A DNA stretch of 64,000 nucleotides, taken from positions 1-64,000 of the forward strand of contig WNNJ02002299.1 of the NCBI GenBank assembly GCA_012934845.2, written 5' to 3'. Below, one piece after another: positions 1-11,146 of this stretch; within the stretch, counting starts at the first letter, position 1; each line of letters opens with the position of its first letter. The stretch comes from Pomphorhynchus laevis. Lineage: Eukaryota; Acanthocephala; Palaeacanthocephala; Echinorhynchida; Pomphorhynchidae. The position numbers and the translations under genes are program-made. The notes below the pieces were generated by a model. The model was not told where the DNA came from. It worked only from the letters and a program-made list of their open reading frames with translations, and did not search any database.

Positions 1-31
1 TATTCATATTTACATTGATTAAAGGTCTACT

Positions 32-2527
32 ATGATCGCGAACGGCAGTCCACCTCAAACTATATATAATCAGGTCTCAAAGAAGATCCTGCCGGAACAA
101 GAACAGTCAACGATCTACGCACATCTTCATTTCTTGTCGTTCTGTTGGAATAACCACATAATTCCGAAAGGAATTAGACTTAAACAACGATTATCACCGT
201 TCAGTAAAAATACAAATCTAGAAAGTATAATTTCGATTCGAAAAGCTGAATCTAAAATACTACATCGTGCAGAGATTGAACTTATGAGGACACTTCTGTG
301 TTATTATAGCAAAATTGCGAATGTTTATTGTACACATCGACCTGACCAATTACTATTGAAAACTCTGCTAAGAGCAAAATGTAAAAAACTAAGACGAACA
401 CATGGAGTAAGTACGTCTCCAGCTGAACTGAAACTTTGCAACTGGTATCGCAATAGAAGGATTCGCAAACGACGTCAAGCACAACAAATATCTACTGATG
501 TTGATATTGCCCATACAACTACAACTGTGACAAATCTCAGCAGTAAGAATCTAACAAGGCAACAACTAGAGGTTCTAGAAAAAGGGTTGAACTTTGCAAT
601 TACCCCTGTAGAATACGATCGATACGAATTAGCCACTGGTATAAGACGTATAGCTATGAGCGTCGAAGACGGCACAACTCCAACTAGTGCAGCTACTAAT
701 TCAATTGGGAAATGTTTATTTGATAAATACATTAACCCTAAATGTACGAACACTGGTAGATGTAACTTGAGTAGGGAGCATTTGGTAGCATTGCGTCAAT
801 TACGAGAGATGAACGATGTTGTCATAAAGCCGAGTGACAAAGGTGGTGAAGCGGTTGTGTGGCAGACTACTGACTATATCAACGAGGCACAACGACAACT
901 GTGTAGTGATGCTTACACATCAGCTACAATAACCGACTTAGAACATGCAACAATGAATGTCAGTGACCTTATAGAGAAGTATGTCAGCTTACAAGTGATT
1001 ACACAAGAAACTGGTCGTAACTTGACTGTGAATAAACCAACCGCTGGCAGGTTTTATATGCTGCCAAAAACTCATAAACAATCCTCGCCATGTCAAGGTC
1101 GGCCTATTGTCAGCAGCAATGGGACTGCAACTGAGAAACTCAGCAGATATATCGATTCGTTGATAAAACCGTTGTTGAGGACAATTCCTTCACACATTGC
1201 TAGTACTAATCAATTTCTAGACCGATTAGATTCAATTAGATCAAACGCTCCATTTGATTACACATTCGTTACAGCAGATGTCTGCTCCTTGTACACATCT
1301 ATTGAACATGAAGATGGCATTGAAGCACTACGATTTACGATAGAAAATGCAGGATGGCCCTCGAAAATGATAACATTTATATTAGAATCGGTAAAAGTTA
1401 TACTTACCAACAACATTTTCGAATTTAACGATTCATTGTATCGGCAAATTAAAGGTACAGCTATGGGGACGCCAATGGCTCCCACATATGCTATAATCTA
1501 CATGCATGTTTATGAATCTAGAGTCATCGAAAAACTATATACAAAGCCTCTATTGTATTCAAGATATATCGATGATATCTTCTTTATGTATCCAGATTCA
1601 GCAGTAAATATAGTGAAAGATGCGTTTAATAATAATGGCTCACTCAAGTTTGAGTTTACTAGTGATGATGCTGTCTGCTTCTTGGACCTACAGATAAACC
1701 GGAATCAACGAGGTAGTATAGAGAATGAGATATACCGAAAGCCGACGTTCACACCGACCTACATACACTCACAAAGTTGTCATCCGAAAGCGACAAAGCG
1801 CAACCTGGTGATGAATGAAGCTCAACGGATCATTAAACTGTGCAGCACCAAATATAAACAAATTGAGAATATGCATAAGCTACTTAACAATCTAATTGGT
1901 AGAGGTTATACACGTAGATGGATTGCAAATATCATAAAATCCGCCATCAATATGGAAGTGAAGAAGCCACGTGCAGAGATTCCAATGACAACTATTGTGA
2001 CTGATTATTGTCCTACATTTGATCATCTGCAGCATGACGTATTGCAAGCTGTGGAAAGGGCAAATCTCCGTTATGGCTCAAAGATAAAGAAACCGCGGGT
2101 ATTCTTTCGAATGAAAAGAACTGTGGCCTCAACTATTGTGCGCAGTAAATTAAAGAAAGTCATTGACCCACACAAACATTACACTTCTCAGTGCAAAAAT
2201 AAGAGATGTAAATGTTGTAAGGACATTGATAGCGGAGAGAGCGTAAAAAGTAGCACAACCTCTTTGAAATATCATTTAGGTAAATCGGCTAACTGTAAAA
2301 CTGCAGGAGGTGTTTATTTCGCTCAATGTCGAGAATGTGCAGCTCAGTATGTCGGAGAGACAAAGCATCCCTTAAAAGACAGGCTGACTAAAAGACGTCA
2401 CCATATAAAAATTGGGTTGAAGGCTGATGGTGCAGCAGCTCATACAATCACTGAAGGAAGTGAACACACCTTTACGTATAAATTGCTTGACGTAGACACT
2501 AATGACTGTAAGAGAAGACAGATATAG
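32..2527 (+). CDS. PLE1 reverse transcriptase with C-terminal GIY-YIG endonuclease
   Basis: The 831-residue protein copies element RNA into DNA at a nick made by its own endonuclease. Visible PLE RT blocks, in order: KPSDKGGEAVVW (about residue 270), FYMLPKTHK followed by GRPIVSS (about 345-365), a motif A block with TADVCSLYTSI (about 415), GTAMGTPMAP (about 475), the catalytic YIDD (about 512), and FLDLQI. A Cys-rich stretch follows, then a GIY-YIG domain seen as GGVYFAQC and QYVGET near residue 770. The start ATG lies inside the terminal repeat. The frame meets a TAG at 2525-2527, but the same frame runs on with plausible PLE C-terminal residues (HIFRWWDVP) to a TGA near 2613, so this copy is probably shortened by about 30 residues. 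The order RT then GIY-YIG is that of canonical Penelope elements. Confidence 0.9.
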   Translation: MIANGSPPQTIYNQVSKKILPEQEQSTIYAHLHFLSFCWNNHIIPKGIRLKQRLSPFSKNTNLESIISIRKAESKILHRAEIELMRTLLCYYSKIANVYCTHRPDQLLLKTLLRAKCKKLRRTHGVSTSPAELKLCNWYRNRRIRKRRQAQQISTDVDIAHTTTTVTNLSSKNLTRQQLEVLEKGLNFAITPVEYDRYELATGIRRIAMSVEDGTTPTSAATNSIGKCLFDKYINPKCTNTGRCNLSREHLVALRQLREMNDVVIKPSDKGGEAVVWQTTDYINEAQRQLCSDAYTSATITDLEHATMNVSDLIEKYVSLQVITQETGRNLTVNKPTAGRFYMLPKTHKQSSPCQGRPIVSSNGTATEKLSRYIDSLIKPLLRTIPSHIASTNQFLDRLDSIRSNAPFDYTFVTADVCSLYTSIEHEDGIEALRFTIENAGWPSKMITFILESVKVILTNNIFEFNDSLYRQIKGTAMGTPMAPTYAIIYMHVYESRVIEKLYTKPLLYSRYIDDIFFMYPDSAVNIVKDAFNNNGSLKFEFTSDDAVCFLDLQINRNQRGSIENEIYRKPTFTPTYIHSQSCHPKATKRNLVMNEAQRIIKLCSTKYKQIENMHKLLNNLIGRGYTRRWIANIIKSAINMEVKKPRAEIPMTTIVTDYCPTFDHLQHDVLQAVERANLRYGSKIKKPRVFFRMKRTVASTIVRSKLKKVIDPHKHYTSQCKNKRCKCCKDIDSGESVKSSTTSLKYHLGKSANCKTAGGVYFAQCRECAAQYVGETKHPLKDRLTKRRHHIKIGLKADGAAAHTITEGSEHTFTYKLLDVDTNDCKRRQI

Positions 2528-2702
2528 CAACGTTGGATAGGAAGACTACATACTGATCAACCTCCAGGCGTTAATACAGATAAGCACATTTTTCGCTGGT
2601 GGGATGTGCCTTGAAAAAGTATTTTGACATTTAGTGATCATTAATTTGTTTAAATGTGGTTATTTCACAAACCAATGTATTTATATACTGTTGTAGATTG
2701 TA

Positions 2703-2729
2703 CTGAAGAAGACCCCTCGGGGTTGAAAC
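2703..2729 (+). ncRNA. hammerhead-like core in the PLE1 3' region
   Basis: CTGAAGA is followed by a hairpin with ACCCC/GGGGT arms and then TGAAAC. This matches the hammerhead core CUGAnGA - stem II - GAAA, apart from extra bases at the base of stem II. Hammerhead motifs are reported in Penelope-like elements. Stem III would be very short (AC/GT). Activity is inferred, not shown. Confidence 0.4.
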
Positions 2730-2772
2730 GTTTAAAAGACAAAATCATTCTTGTTTTTCGCTGGACTTGAAT

Positions 2773-2994
<222 letters not shown>

Positions 2995-3052
2995 ATTAAT
3001 ATATACAAGTATCCGTCAAAGGATCCCGGAGCTGATTTGAATAAATAATCTA

Positions 3053-3055
<3 letters not shown>

Positions 3056-3136
<81 letters not shown>
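3056..3136. repeat. (TA)n microsatellite, second tract
   Basis: About 80 bases of TA. Together with the tract at 2834 it brackets the palindrome and about 60 bases of unique DNA. Confidence 0.97.
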
Positions 3137-3139
<3 letters not shown>

Positions 3140-3242
3140 TTGCGTTCGATTACACACGGTTTGAGTTCATTGGATTACTGTGCGCACACTTGGGTAAATA
3201 GATGTAGTTCGCCCTAGTTTCATTCTGGTGTTCTTGATCTTG

Positions 3243-3771
3243 TATAAAGGTACTCACAGACGTGTGTTCTGGGGTCGCCACTGATCGAAGTCTATCTGGC
3301 GTTTCTAACGCAATAAGTTTTGAAAATGACGCGACAACTAGAGGACCAGACGCGTGCCCTGATATCGTGTACAGTTGAATTGCTCGGTTGTAGGATGGAG
3401 CTTACGTTTTTTGACGTACGCATTTTCAACGGAGCTTCATCCTATATTTCGCGATGGTCGGCCTTGTGCTTCGAATATCATGAGAACGAAAGCGAAGCAA
3501 GTACGAAGATAGGATACGATAAGTTGACCACAGCTCCTTCTGCTCACTAGTATTTGAGTCGACGGGTGGTGCAGGCAGATCAGCAAACACAACTCCACGT
3601 GTGTTAGCGGCAAAGATCAGCGAGAAACAGAGGTCTGAATTTTCCAGTGTAATAATGTGGCTCCGCACGACAATTGGAATTACTCTAGCAAAGTCGATAT
3701 CACAATTTTTCCGAGCACCACGGTCAAAACTCAATGCACCGGTACATTCGGTCGTAGACATTGAAATGTAA
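3243..3771 (+). mobile_element. C-terminal fragment of a family X LINE-type retroelement
   Basis: Plus-strand frames give RGPDACPDI, then TFFDVRIFNG and EYHENE (about 3412-3486). In another frame there follows FESTGGAGRSA to AKSISQFFRAPRSK, ending at a TAA at 3769-3771. This series (PDI, FFDVRIFN, HENE, FxSTGG, RxPRSK) is the C-terminal domain usually found behind the RT of the retroelement family seen whole at 38555-41768. It is truncated at the 5' side and spread over more than one frame. The function of this domain is unknown to me. Confidence 0.7.
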
Positions 3772-4435
3772 ATCGCACAATGTTATTTTTCCTTTTACAG
3801 TTATTTGTCTAGAACTCTTTCACAATTTGCACTAATTTATTCCTTGTTAAAAAAATCTATTATTATCAATATTTGCTCAAGCCAACAGCTCTAGATCTCT
3901 CGAAGCAAGTTTTCATTCCAACGAATAACAAAAATGGTCAAAATACAACAAAAGAATAAAAGAGGTAGAACAAGGGACATTAATTAGTTCGTTTTATCGT
4001 CATCCGGAGGATTAGGGTGTTAGGCAATAAAATCACTTAAACACTGTCTTGTGTCATATCTCGCCGAACGAATGCAGAATACGCAGAAACACTAATCCGG
4101 ATCAAAAGAAAAATATCCATTGAAATCGCCCGCTCCGCCTCAGAATGCTTGAGAGACCCGCGCTCACGGAGGAACGGTGCAGTGCAGTGGGATAGAAATA
4201 ATTGTCAGCTGCATTGGGAGATGACTTTGAAAAGTTTTATAATTTATAAGCCCATTTGCGGGAACCTTGTATTGCAATAAAAAATAAATATAAGGGGAGT
4301 GAGACCATTCCGCGTGAATTTCTTGTAAAACATGTAAGCCATCCACGACTATTATTATTACAGGTCATAGCCATAAGGCTGTTTTGACCGCTCACAAAAA
4401 AAACAAATTAATACAAGAAAAAAATCAAAAATATC
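3772..4435. other. no gene seen
   Basis: Mixed-composition sequence with only short open frames. Nothing recognised. Confidence 0.6.
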
Positions 4436-4439
4436 ATTC

Positions 4440-5365
4440 AGTATATATATCAGAACCATGGGTACTGCAGCAACCACCATTCGTTCTCATTTCGAATCCA
4501 GTTCTTTATATTGGATTTAAATTCATTGATTGTATGCACCGAAACGACATCAACTGGAAGACGATTCCAAACATTCACCGCTCGATGAGACAGTCGGAAA
4601 TGACGAGGGTATTTTCCGTGATCATGTACTACTAGTACTTTCGAGTGCCCTCTACGTCCATCCCGTTCATTGAGTTCAACTCTATTTGCTGGAAAATTTT
4701 CATCTTTATTAACTAGTCGATACATAGCTAGAAGGTCGAAAAGAAGGAACCTTTCACGCACTGTCGGCATATTCAAACTTTTTATTCGTGCCTCATAGGG
4801 AAGATATCGTACCTGAGGACATAATTTCGTAAACCGTCGAAGTATGCGCTTTTATTGATCAAGTTCTGTACGCGTACACGGAAAGACTACTGGCGACACA
4901 TATTCTAATATCGGTCTTATAAGAGCATTATATAAACGCACAACACAAACGGGAGATAAATCTTTAAAGCAATTTTTGACAATATAGGTCATTCTTCTTG
5001 CTGCATTACAAATCCTATCAGTGTTAGCACGTGTTTTCAGATTATTTTAAACAATTATATTAATATCCAGAATGGACTGCGTGGAAACAACAAACTCATT
5101 GCCGATAAAATATTCTTGACTCACATTGCTATGACCTAATCTCATATGTGCACACTTTTTAATATTCAATGAAATTCCAGTGTTTAAAGACCATCGATAA
5201 ACAATGTTTAGGATATTTTGAAAGTCATTTCGATCCTTGTTGGTTTTAATCAATTTCCATACCTTTACATCATCGGCAAAAGCTAAAACACTACAATCCT
5301 CAATTAAATCTAGTAGCTGATTTATAAATATGTTAAACAACAATCTAAGCCAGATCTCTAAGCGG
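4440..5365 (-). mobile_element. 3' part of a CR1-like LINE, 5'-truncated
   Basis: Read on the minus strand, LLFNIFINQLLDLIED and LAFADDVKVW (catalytic FADD, about 5280) are followed by a WSLNTG...LNIKKC block. After a degraded stretch comes RHFRLSHRAVNVWNRLP (about 4590), the usual C-terminal end of CR1/Jockey-type LINE proteins. It runs directly into a family X copy at about 5366, so one inserted beside or into the other. Several frames are used and the element is dead. Confidence 0.75.
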
Positions 5366-6500
5366 CGCATAGTTGTTGATTCCCCACCACTGTTTGCAAT
5401 GGTTGTTTTACAATTTTCATTAAGGCTTTCCCAATCACCCGCCTTATATCTCTCCAACTCCTATGGGTCGAATTCCATGATTATTGTTTAACGGAATAAG
5501 GCGACTCACCACCAAAGCCTCAACCACACAGAAATCTATATGCTCCGTAGCGATCCGTCGAACTAACATTGCAATACTCTCAGCCAACGCGGCAGAGTGG
5601 GACTTAAAAGAGCTGAGCATACGCTGGAAATCATCGGCGGTAATTCCCGAAGCGCCTGCACCGCCTTGAGTCCTCAGAGAAGACAAGACTATATGTTTTG
5701 CGTCTATCCCTGAAAACTCAGCCGGATGTTGATATACACAGTTATCAAGTGGTGCCTACAACAGAGTTTCATGTTCACAATGCAGCTCTCGGATGCAGAT
5801 CGTTCAATATTTCCCTGACTGTGCGTCCGTTTAACTCATCATAAAATGAGTAAATTGGATTTTGATTAGGTCGTTGCTGATCAAGGTATTGTATTGCAGA
5901 TTTTGTTTTGCCTGATTTAACGAGGTTGGAGAAACGTTTTTGCCAATGATTTTGTGCCTGTCTTGTTCGTGAATTGACAACTATATTGCCTTGCTATGCT
6001 CGCGCTTCACAGATGAGGTCGTCAAGTTTGCCAATCTTCCACATGCTTATTCGGCGCTCTGAAGTCTTTTGAAGAACTGATACATTTCTTGCAGGAATTC
6101 TTTGTAAAATACATTGGCACATTATTGCGGCTTCCTTTAATGCAAATACCTTACCATCCAATTTCCGTGCAACAGTATCATATTTCGTTGTAAGTCGATG
6201 AACTCGTTGCTTGCTGTACAAAATGGAAGCGTGAATAAGTTTGGTCGCCATTATATAACCTCTCTGAAATTGCGATCGAGTTTACATATGTAAGGATCTG
6301 GTGGTTCTGAATGGTCATATTCATCTTTTCCTTGAAAGCTGTGATTCCGGCATTGTTGTTTAATATTTATTTCCGCAGTTTGTGGCTCTGCAATTGCTGC
6401 AGGAGTTGTTCGCTTTCGCACATTTGCATCCTCGACATTTGCCGCCTGTCCATTACAACCACACCTTTGTACAAAACTCGATGGCTTGCGACGAGTCATA
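5366..6500 (-). mobile_element. family X LINE-type element, N-terminal half
   Basis: The minus strand starts at an ATG at 6497-6499 with RCGCNGQAANVEDANVRK, a poorer version of the Cys-rich start at 38887. It continues with LQRIPARNVS and RRISMWKIGKLDDLICEAR (6000-6130), then KRFSNLVKSGKT and REILNDLHPRA (5790-5960). The RT start follows: GASGITADDFQRMLSSFKS and HGIRPIGVGE (5450-5660), then RRVIGKALMKIV. The order is the same as in the copy at 38.5-41.8 kb. Frames shift between blocks. The copy breaks off at about 5366, before the catalytic RT motifs. Confidence 0.75.
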
Positions 6501-6539
6501 TTTATGAGGAATAGTCCAAATATGTATAAATGAAAGTGC

Positions 6540-6680
6540 GCGTCGGTTCACTTCGCTCACCTGACGCTCTGAAAATCCTTCGAAGCTCTGAAAATCATTC
6601 GAAGCTCTGGAAATCCTTCGAAGCTCTGAAAATCCTTCAAGGCTCTGAAAATATTTCGACGCTCTGAAAATCCTTCGACG
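6540..6680. repeat. minisatellite, about 19-20-base unit, about 7 copies
   Basis: The unit GCTCTGAAAATCCTTCGAA is repeated with small changes between the family X copy and the LINE at 6.7-9.0 kb. On the minus strand the unit stays open and adds repeats such as SKDFQSFEG to the end of the neighbouring LINE frame. Confidence 0.9.
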
Positions 6681-8720
6681 CACTTGAATCCGAGACTAAC
6701 ACAGAGCCAGTCTTGGACGTACTAACCAACATCCCTGCCGCTCGGCATTCCATCGTGAATCGATCCAATAGGCATTGTAAGTCCTCCGGACAAGATGACA
6801 ACAATACAACGTCATATAATAAAAGCAGATATAGTATCCTGACGGAACTGAACTGAAGACCTACATCCGTCAAAGCAGCCCGTCTCGAAATTTTGTTTAT
6901 GTAAACAAGTAACAAAAGTAGACACAAAAGACAACCCTGACGAAGACCAACACCTACTGGAAATGATTAAGATTTCCTACCTAGAACACGAACACAACTC
7001 ATACTTTGTACATACAGAGAAGCCACATCTACCCGAAGATAGTGTGGTACTCTATCCTCTCTTAGTACCTCCCACAACCTCTCTTGCGGAACTCAGTCGA
7101 GCGCCTTCTCCAAATCAACAAAGCACATGTAGACCGGTTAAGCGAACTAACAAGATTGTTCAAGGATAGTTGAGAGAGTAAAGAGCTGATCCGAAGTTCC
7201 GCGACCTGGACGGAAGCGACATTGTTCCTCTTGCAACTATCCCTCAACTACAGGCCGTATCCTTAATCAAGTATCCTAGCAAATAGCTTACCAATCTGGT
7301 TAAGAAGAGTGATGCCCCGATAATTGGAACACACTCTTCGGTCATCTTTCTTAAAGATCGGTACCACCACCCCTAGTTCGCTACTCACTAGGAACATTGC
7401 CCGACTTTAATGTAACGTTCAAAATCCGTGTTAGCCAATTCATGTTAACAACGTCAAGAGCCTTGAAAGCTTCAGGTCGAATCACTTCTACTCCAGAAGA
7501 CTTACCATTAGGAAGTTTTTAACAACAGTATTTTACAAAGAGATGACCTGTTCTGTTGGTTCTTAAGGCTCTACTTCTACGAGAGAAGGCATTTCTATTG
7601 GATTAAAGGGACTCCTAAAATGCTCTTTCTAACAACCAAGAAGTTCATCAATGTCAGTCAGCATAGATCCTCTCTTCTCATAGACAGTTTGAGGAGTTTT
7701 CTGCTTTCCAACACGAACGTTTCTGATCGTCCTCCAGAACATCTTCGAAGCTGACCTATAATTAAGTTCTAAGTGCTCTCCAAACTTCTCCCAAGCCGTC
7801 TTTTTCACTTCGGTAACTGCTCGAGCTGAAGATCTCCTTGTCCTTCGGTACTTGTCTACTGCTCCCATCGAAGTGTACTAACTACATGGTAGTGATCGAT
7901 TGACAGCTCAGCCCTAATCTTCTCACGAGTGTCCAGAACATAACGTCGCAGATCAAATAAAACGATTACAAAATCGATCGTTGATCTTTGACTGAGAGAA
8001 TCATGATGCCATGTGCATCTATGAATCTCCTTATGTTCAAACATGGTGTTGGTTATAGAAATTGTTACGCGAACAAAAGTGCAACAATTCAACACCACTC
8101 GCATTCAGATGGGACGGTTCGTTCCTCCTCAACACTCGCTTCCAAGTGCTACTGTCGCTACCAACATGAGCATTGAAATCACCCAATATAACGAGGGAAT
8201 CTCCAACAAAAGTACTATCAAGCAGAGTCTAAAGATCTTTCACGAATACTGCGTATTCCGAGATAATGTTGGGAGCATGCTCACACACAACAGTTATCCC
8301 CTTTCCCTCTTTGACTAAAAGTCTCAGAAACGCCAGCCTTACGTTCACTGGGTTAAACCTCTCGACCAAGAGATGTTTTATATCACTGCACCCGTCTGTC
8401 GTCGCTTTCCGTTGGTAGCTGCTAAATAGTTCAACGTCCAACATCGATCTTAAAGTTTAGTTTCAGTTCAGAATAGTGAAGAGAGTCACTTTGACTATTT
8501 CAAGACCGAAGCGAACCATCTCTTCAACTAATTCTGGTTCCTTACCCGCCAGCGAGTTGACATTCCACGTTCCTCATGAAGGCTATTCCGCTTCGGATGG
8601 TGATGCCTCTTTCGCTGTCGTCGTACAACTGCCTGGTCACACTGCATCCGACAATGAAGACTACTCCGGTCAGTGGTTAGTTGACCATTGTTCTTCGCAC
8701 TTAATTTATATTTTGTAATT
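6681..8720 (-). mobile_element. LINE of a type common in fish genomes, degraded coding region
   Basis: From the 5' end on the minus strand: GTWNVNSLAGKEPELVEEM near 8560 (start of the AP endonuclease), ILGDFNAHVGSD (about 8180), SITNTMFEHKEIHRCTWH and RSTIDFVIV with RRYVLDTRE (7930-8060). A linker follows (7640-7870), then CFVDLEKALD (about 7120) and finally SCPEDLQCLLDRFTMECRAAG with STSKTG (about 6740). Endonuclease and RT palm blocks are in the standard order. Stops and shifts occur throughout. These exact phrases are shared with an abundant fish LINE group. I cannot assign the clade (RTE or CR1 group) with certainty. Confidence 0.75.
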
Positions 8721-8748
8721 TTTTGCTAGTCATTTTCATTGTCTTAGT

Positions 8749-9013
8749 TTGTTTGTTCGGCTATCTCCCGTTCCCGATATTCTTTGATGATCCAACATTC
8801 CTACTGTAAGGAAGCAGATCTTCGATACTCTATTCCCCCGTCCATTGTCTAATCTGCCGTTGGATTCATCGGAGTGAGTTTGTTTGTCTATCTATCTCCC
8901 GTTCCCAATATCCTTTAATGATCCAACCACGCTACTGTAAGGAAACAGGCCTCCGTGACTCTCTTCTGCGTTTTCGTTCATTGTCAAATCCTCCGTAAGT
9001 GTCATCAGAGGGA
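8749..9013 (-). repeat. two tandem units of about 130 bases, probable LINE 5' UTR
   Basis: 8749-8878 and 8879-9013 share TATCTCCCGTTCCC, ATGATCCAAC and CTACTGTAAGGAA in the same order. They lie just upstream of the coding start of the LINE at 8.7 kb. Tandem 5' UTR monomers that carry promoters are known in several LINEs. That role is inferred here. Confidence 0.6.
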
Positions 9014-9119
9014 TCTGAAATAGTATACAGATATACAAATATAATAGTATTTTTTGCCTTGGCCGCTCTTCGTGGAGCTTCCAAGGCAACATACGTTGTG
9101 TGAGCTGCTTCACTAAGAG

Positions 9120-10400
9120 ACTAAATGGCAATAGGTACCAGTTTAATACTTAACGACTGTCACCTATCGGCCTTAATAAAAGACAGTGCAATTCAATCTA
9201 CGCATTGTAAAATTGCGGAATTCGATACAGTCCTAAGCAATCAAGACTCGATCGTGACGATCTTCAAATATAAACTGTTGAATGGAGAAAATCGACTGAA
9301 AACTGCATCTTAATTTGAATATTATTATCTGCAACATTTTTTAATAAAAAACTGGGACTTTTTAAATTAAAAACAACTTTCTTGATAAAAAAAAGTTTTT
9401 TTAGCATTAAAATACGTAAATTTTCTATAACTTTGTCCTGAGGATAGCAGTTAGCTATCGAAAATTTGACTTTTAATAAAATAATAATTTTCCTCTCTCC
9501 ACTAATTAAATATAATCAAAATAAGTTTCTTCATTCTCATATTTCTACAATAGACGTACGCTCTAGATTAGAGTAAAATGTTATTATAAAAACATATGGT
9601 GCTAAACCGAAATGTTCCAACTTGACTATTCAAAATTACAAAATAAATTGCCAATAATCGATTAATAAAATCATCAATTACAAAATTAATTATCAATTGA
9701 TAATTCACAAGTTCGTCATAATATATTTTACAAAAAAATAACATGAATAAAGAAGGAATTTGGGAACAGGATCAATCAAATACTATTTTTTATATTTCGC
9801 TAGCTACATCTACTAGCATCTAAGAAACTAAAAGAGTTTTTATTTATAAATTTAAAAAGATGCATCAATATCACTTATTTCTAATAAATAAATGGTTTTA
9901 ATATTTAAAAAGCATTTAAGCTTTTTATATTAAAAGTATTAAAGTCCTTTTTATATTTATTCGATTATTTGTTCAAACAAATAGAAAGTAAATGTCTTCA
10001 TATAATTATTCACTTGATAATTTCGAATATACTTTCGTATATTTTAACGATTCTTCCGTGCTATGCGTTTTTAATCGAATAATGATAAATATTTACATTC
10101 TAAGATATTTAGAAAAGGAAAAACACAGTGATGAATTTAAAAATACAATGTGATCTTGAAATTTACTTATATTATCTCAAAGGTAAATTATTTAAAAAAT
10201 TTTCAAAGGCATATTTACAAAACATTTTCAAATGTAAATAATTAACAAAACAAATGTTTACAATATTACAATCTTAAAATTTTGGCCAAGCTATACTGTT
10301 AACTTGATTTGTCTTTAAACATTTTAATTTCAAACTATATTAGTGAGAGTTATTAACTATATTAGTGAGAGTTATTTGAAAAAATTAAAACGAATAAAAC
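9120..10400. other. no gene seen, AT-rich
   Basis: Strongly AT-rich and without coding signal, apart from the hammerhead-like motif at 9438. It probably includes the 3' flank of the Rab gene. Confidence 0.6.
9438..9464 (+). ncRNA. hammerhead-like core
   Basis: CTGAGGA is followed by TAGC, a short loop and GCTA, then TCGAAAA. The hairpin GATAGC/GCTATC is perfect. There is no PLE coding sequence beside it. It may be a solo remnant or chance. Confidence 0.25.
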
Positions 10401-10401
10401 T

Positions 10402-10407
10402 TTTATT
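10402..10407 (-). promoter_or_regulatory. polyadenylation signal AATAAA for the Rab18-like gene
   Basis: AATAAA on the minus strand lies about 85 bases downstream of the Rab stop codon. It is the nearest good signal seen. Confidence 0.5.
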
Positions 10408-10492
10408 TTTGAAAATGCAATACACATAATATAAGAAACGAATGCTAGATTTAAATTCGTTTTATAAAAATTGTACTTTAAATTGTTAATAA

Positions 10493-11131
10493 TCAGTAAC
10501 AACAGCTGCCATAATAGGTAAAACCACCAGCATCATTAGCCGTAGTATCTAACAAATTAGTTGACTTGTTTCGTGGATCAGATATCTGATTTGAATATAG
10601 TTGTGGTTTGTCTAATATTTTCATAACAAGCTCTTCAAAAGCCAAACTAACACCTTCACTTGTTTTGGCACTAGATTCGATAAATAGCATTGAATGTGCC
10701 CTGGCAAATTGAATTCCATCATTACGATGTATTAAGCGTTGCTCGATTAAATCGATTTTATTACCGACAAGAATCTTAACACAATCATTTTGGTCCAGAT
10801 ACACATTGCACTCATCGAGCCACTTTTGAAGATCCTCGAATGTTTGTTTTCGGGTAACGTCATATACCAAAATGACACCCTGCGCATTTCTGTAATAGGA
10901 AGGCGTTAAACTTTGAAATTTTTCGGAACCAGCAGTATCCCAGAGTTTTAAACACACGTGCACTTTATTTATTTCAATATTTTTTGTTTTAAAATCAACG
11001 CCTATTGTTGGATTAATCGATTCATCAAATTCGTCGTCAATAAAACGTCTTAATAGAGTAGATTTTCCAACAAACGAGCTTCCAATAACAAGGATTTTTA
11101 ATTTTATAGGATTGTTTTCTTTTCCAAGCAT
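10493..11131 (-). CDS. Rab18-like small GTPase with altered switch II
   Basis: A complete 212-residue Rab GTPase without introns. The family cycles between GTP- and GDP-bound states on membranes; Rab18 works at the ER and lipid droplets. Motifs: P-loop GSSFVGKS (17-24), switch I NPTIGVDFK (40-48), WDTAG (64-68), LTPSYYRNAQGVILVYDVTR (75-94, a Rab18 signature), GNKID (123-127), and SSAKT (153-157). HSMLFIESSAK also matches Rab18. Odd points: the catalytic Gln of WDTAGQE is Ser69, and the second Gly of the usual GESGVGKS loop is Phe20. Both would be expected to slow GTP hydrolysis. The tail ends SCCY, a slightly unusual prenylation end (Cys210, Cys211). The start ATG directly follows a splice-acceptor-like TTTATTTATTTTAG. 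No frame damage is seen. It could be a divergent paralogue or a retrocopy under selection. Confidence 0.9.
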   Translation of the reverse strand: MLGKENNPIKLKILVIGSSFVGKSTLLRRFIDDEFDESINPTIGVDFKTKNIEINKVHVCLKLWDTAGSEKFQSLTPSYYRNAQGVILVYDVTRKQTFEDLQKWLDECNVYLDQNDCVKILVGNKIDLIEQRLIHRNDGIQFARAHSMLFIESSAKTSEGVSLAFEELVMKILDKPQLYSNQISDPRNKSTNLLDTTANDAGGFTYYGSCCY

Positions 11132-11146
11132 CTAAAATAAATAAAC
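11132..11146 (-). promoter_or_regulatory. splice acceptor directly before the Rab18-like ATG
   Basis: TTTATTTATTTTAG abuts the ATG. It could close a 5' UTR intron, or be a spliced-leader trans-splicing site as known in flatworms and nematodes. Confidence 0.45.

Larger units (their letters stand above)
1..2772 (+). mobile_element. Penelope-like element PLE1, one unit of a head-to-tail pair
   Basis: The first 66 bases recur exactly at 2773-2838, so 2772 bases is the period of a tandem arrangement. PLEs are known to carry such head-to-tail copies (pseudo-LTRs). The unit holds one long RT/GIY-YIG reading frame and a short 3' non-coding part with a hammerhead-like motif at 2703-2729. The second copy keeps only the first 66 bases before running into (TA)n. 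The left end of the element may lie outside the window. Confidence 0.85.
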
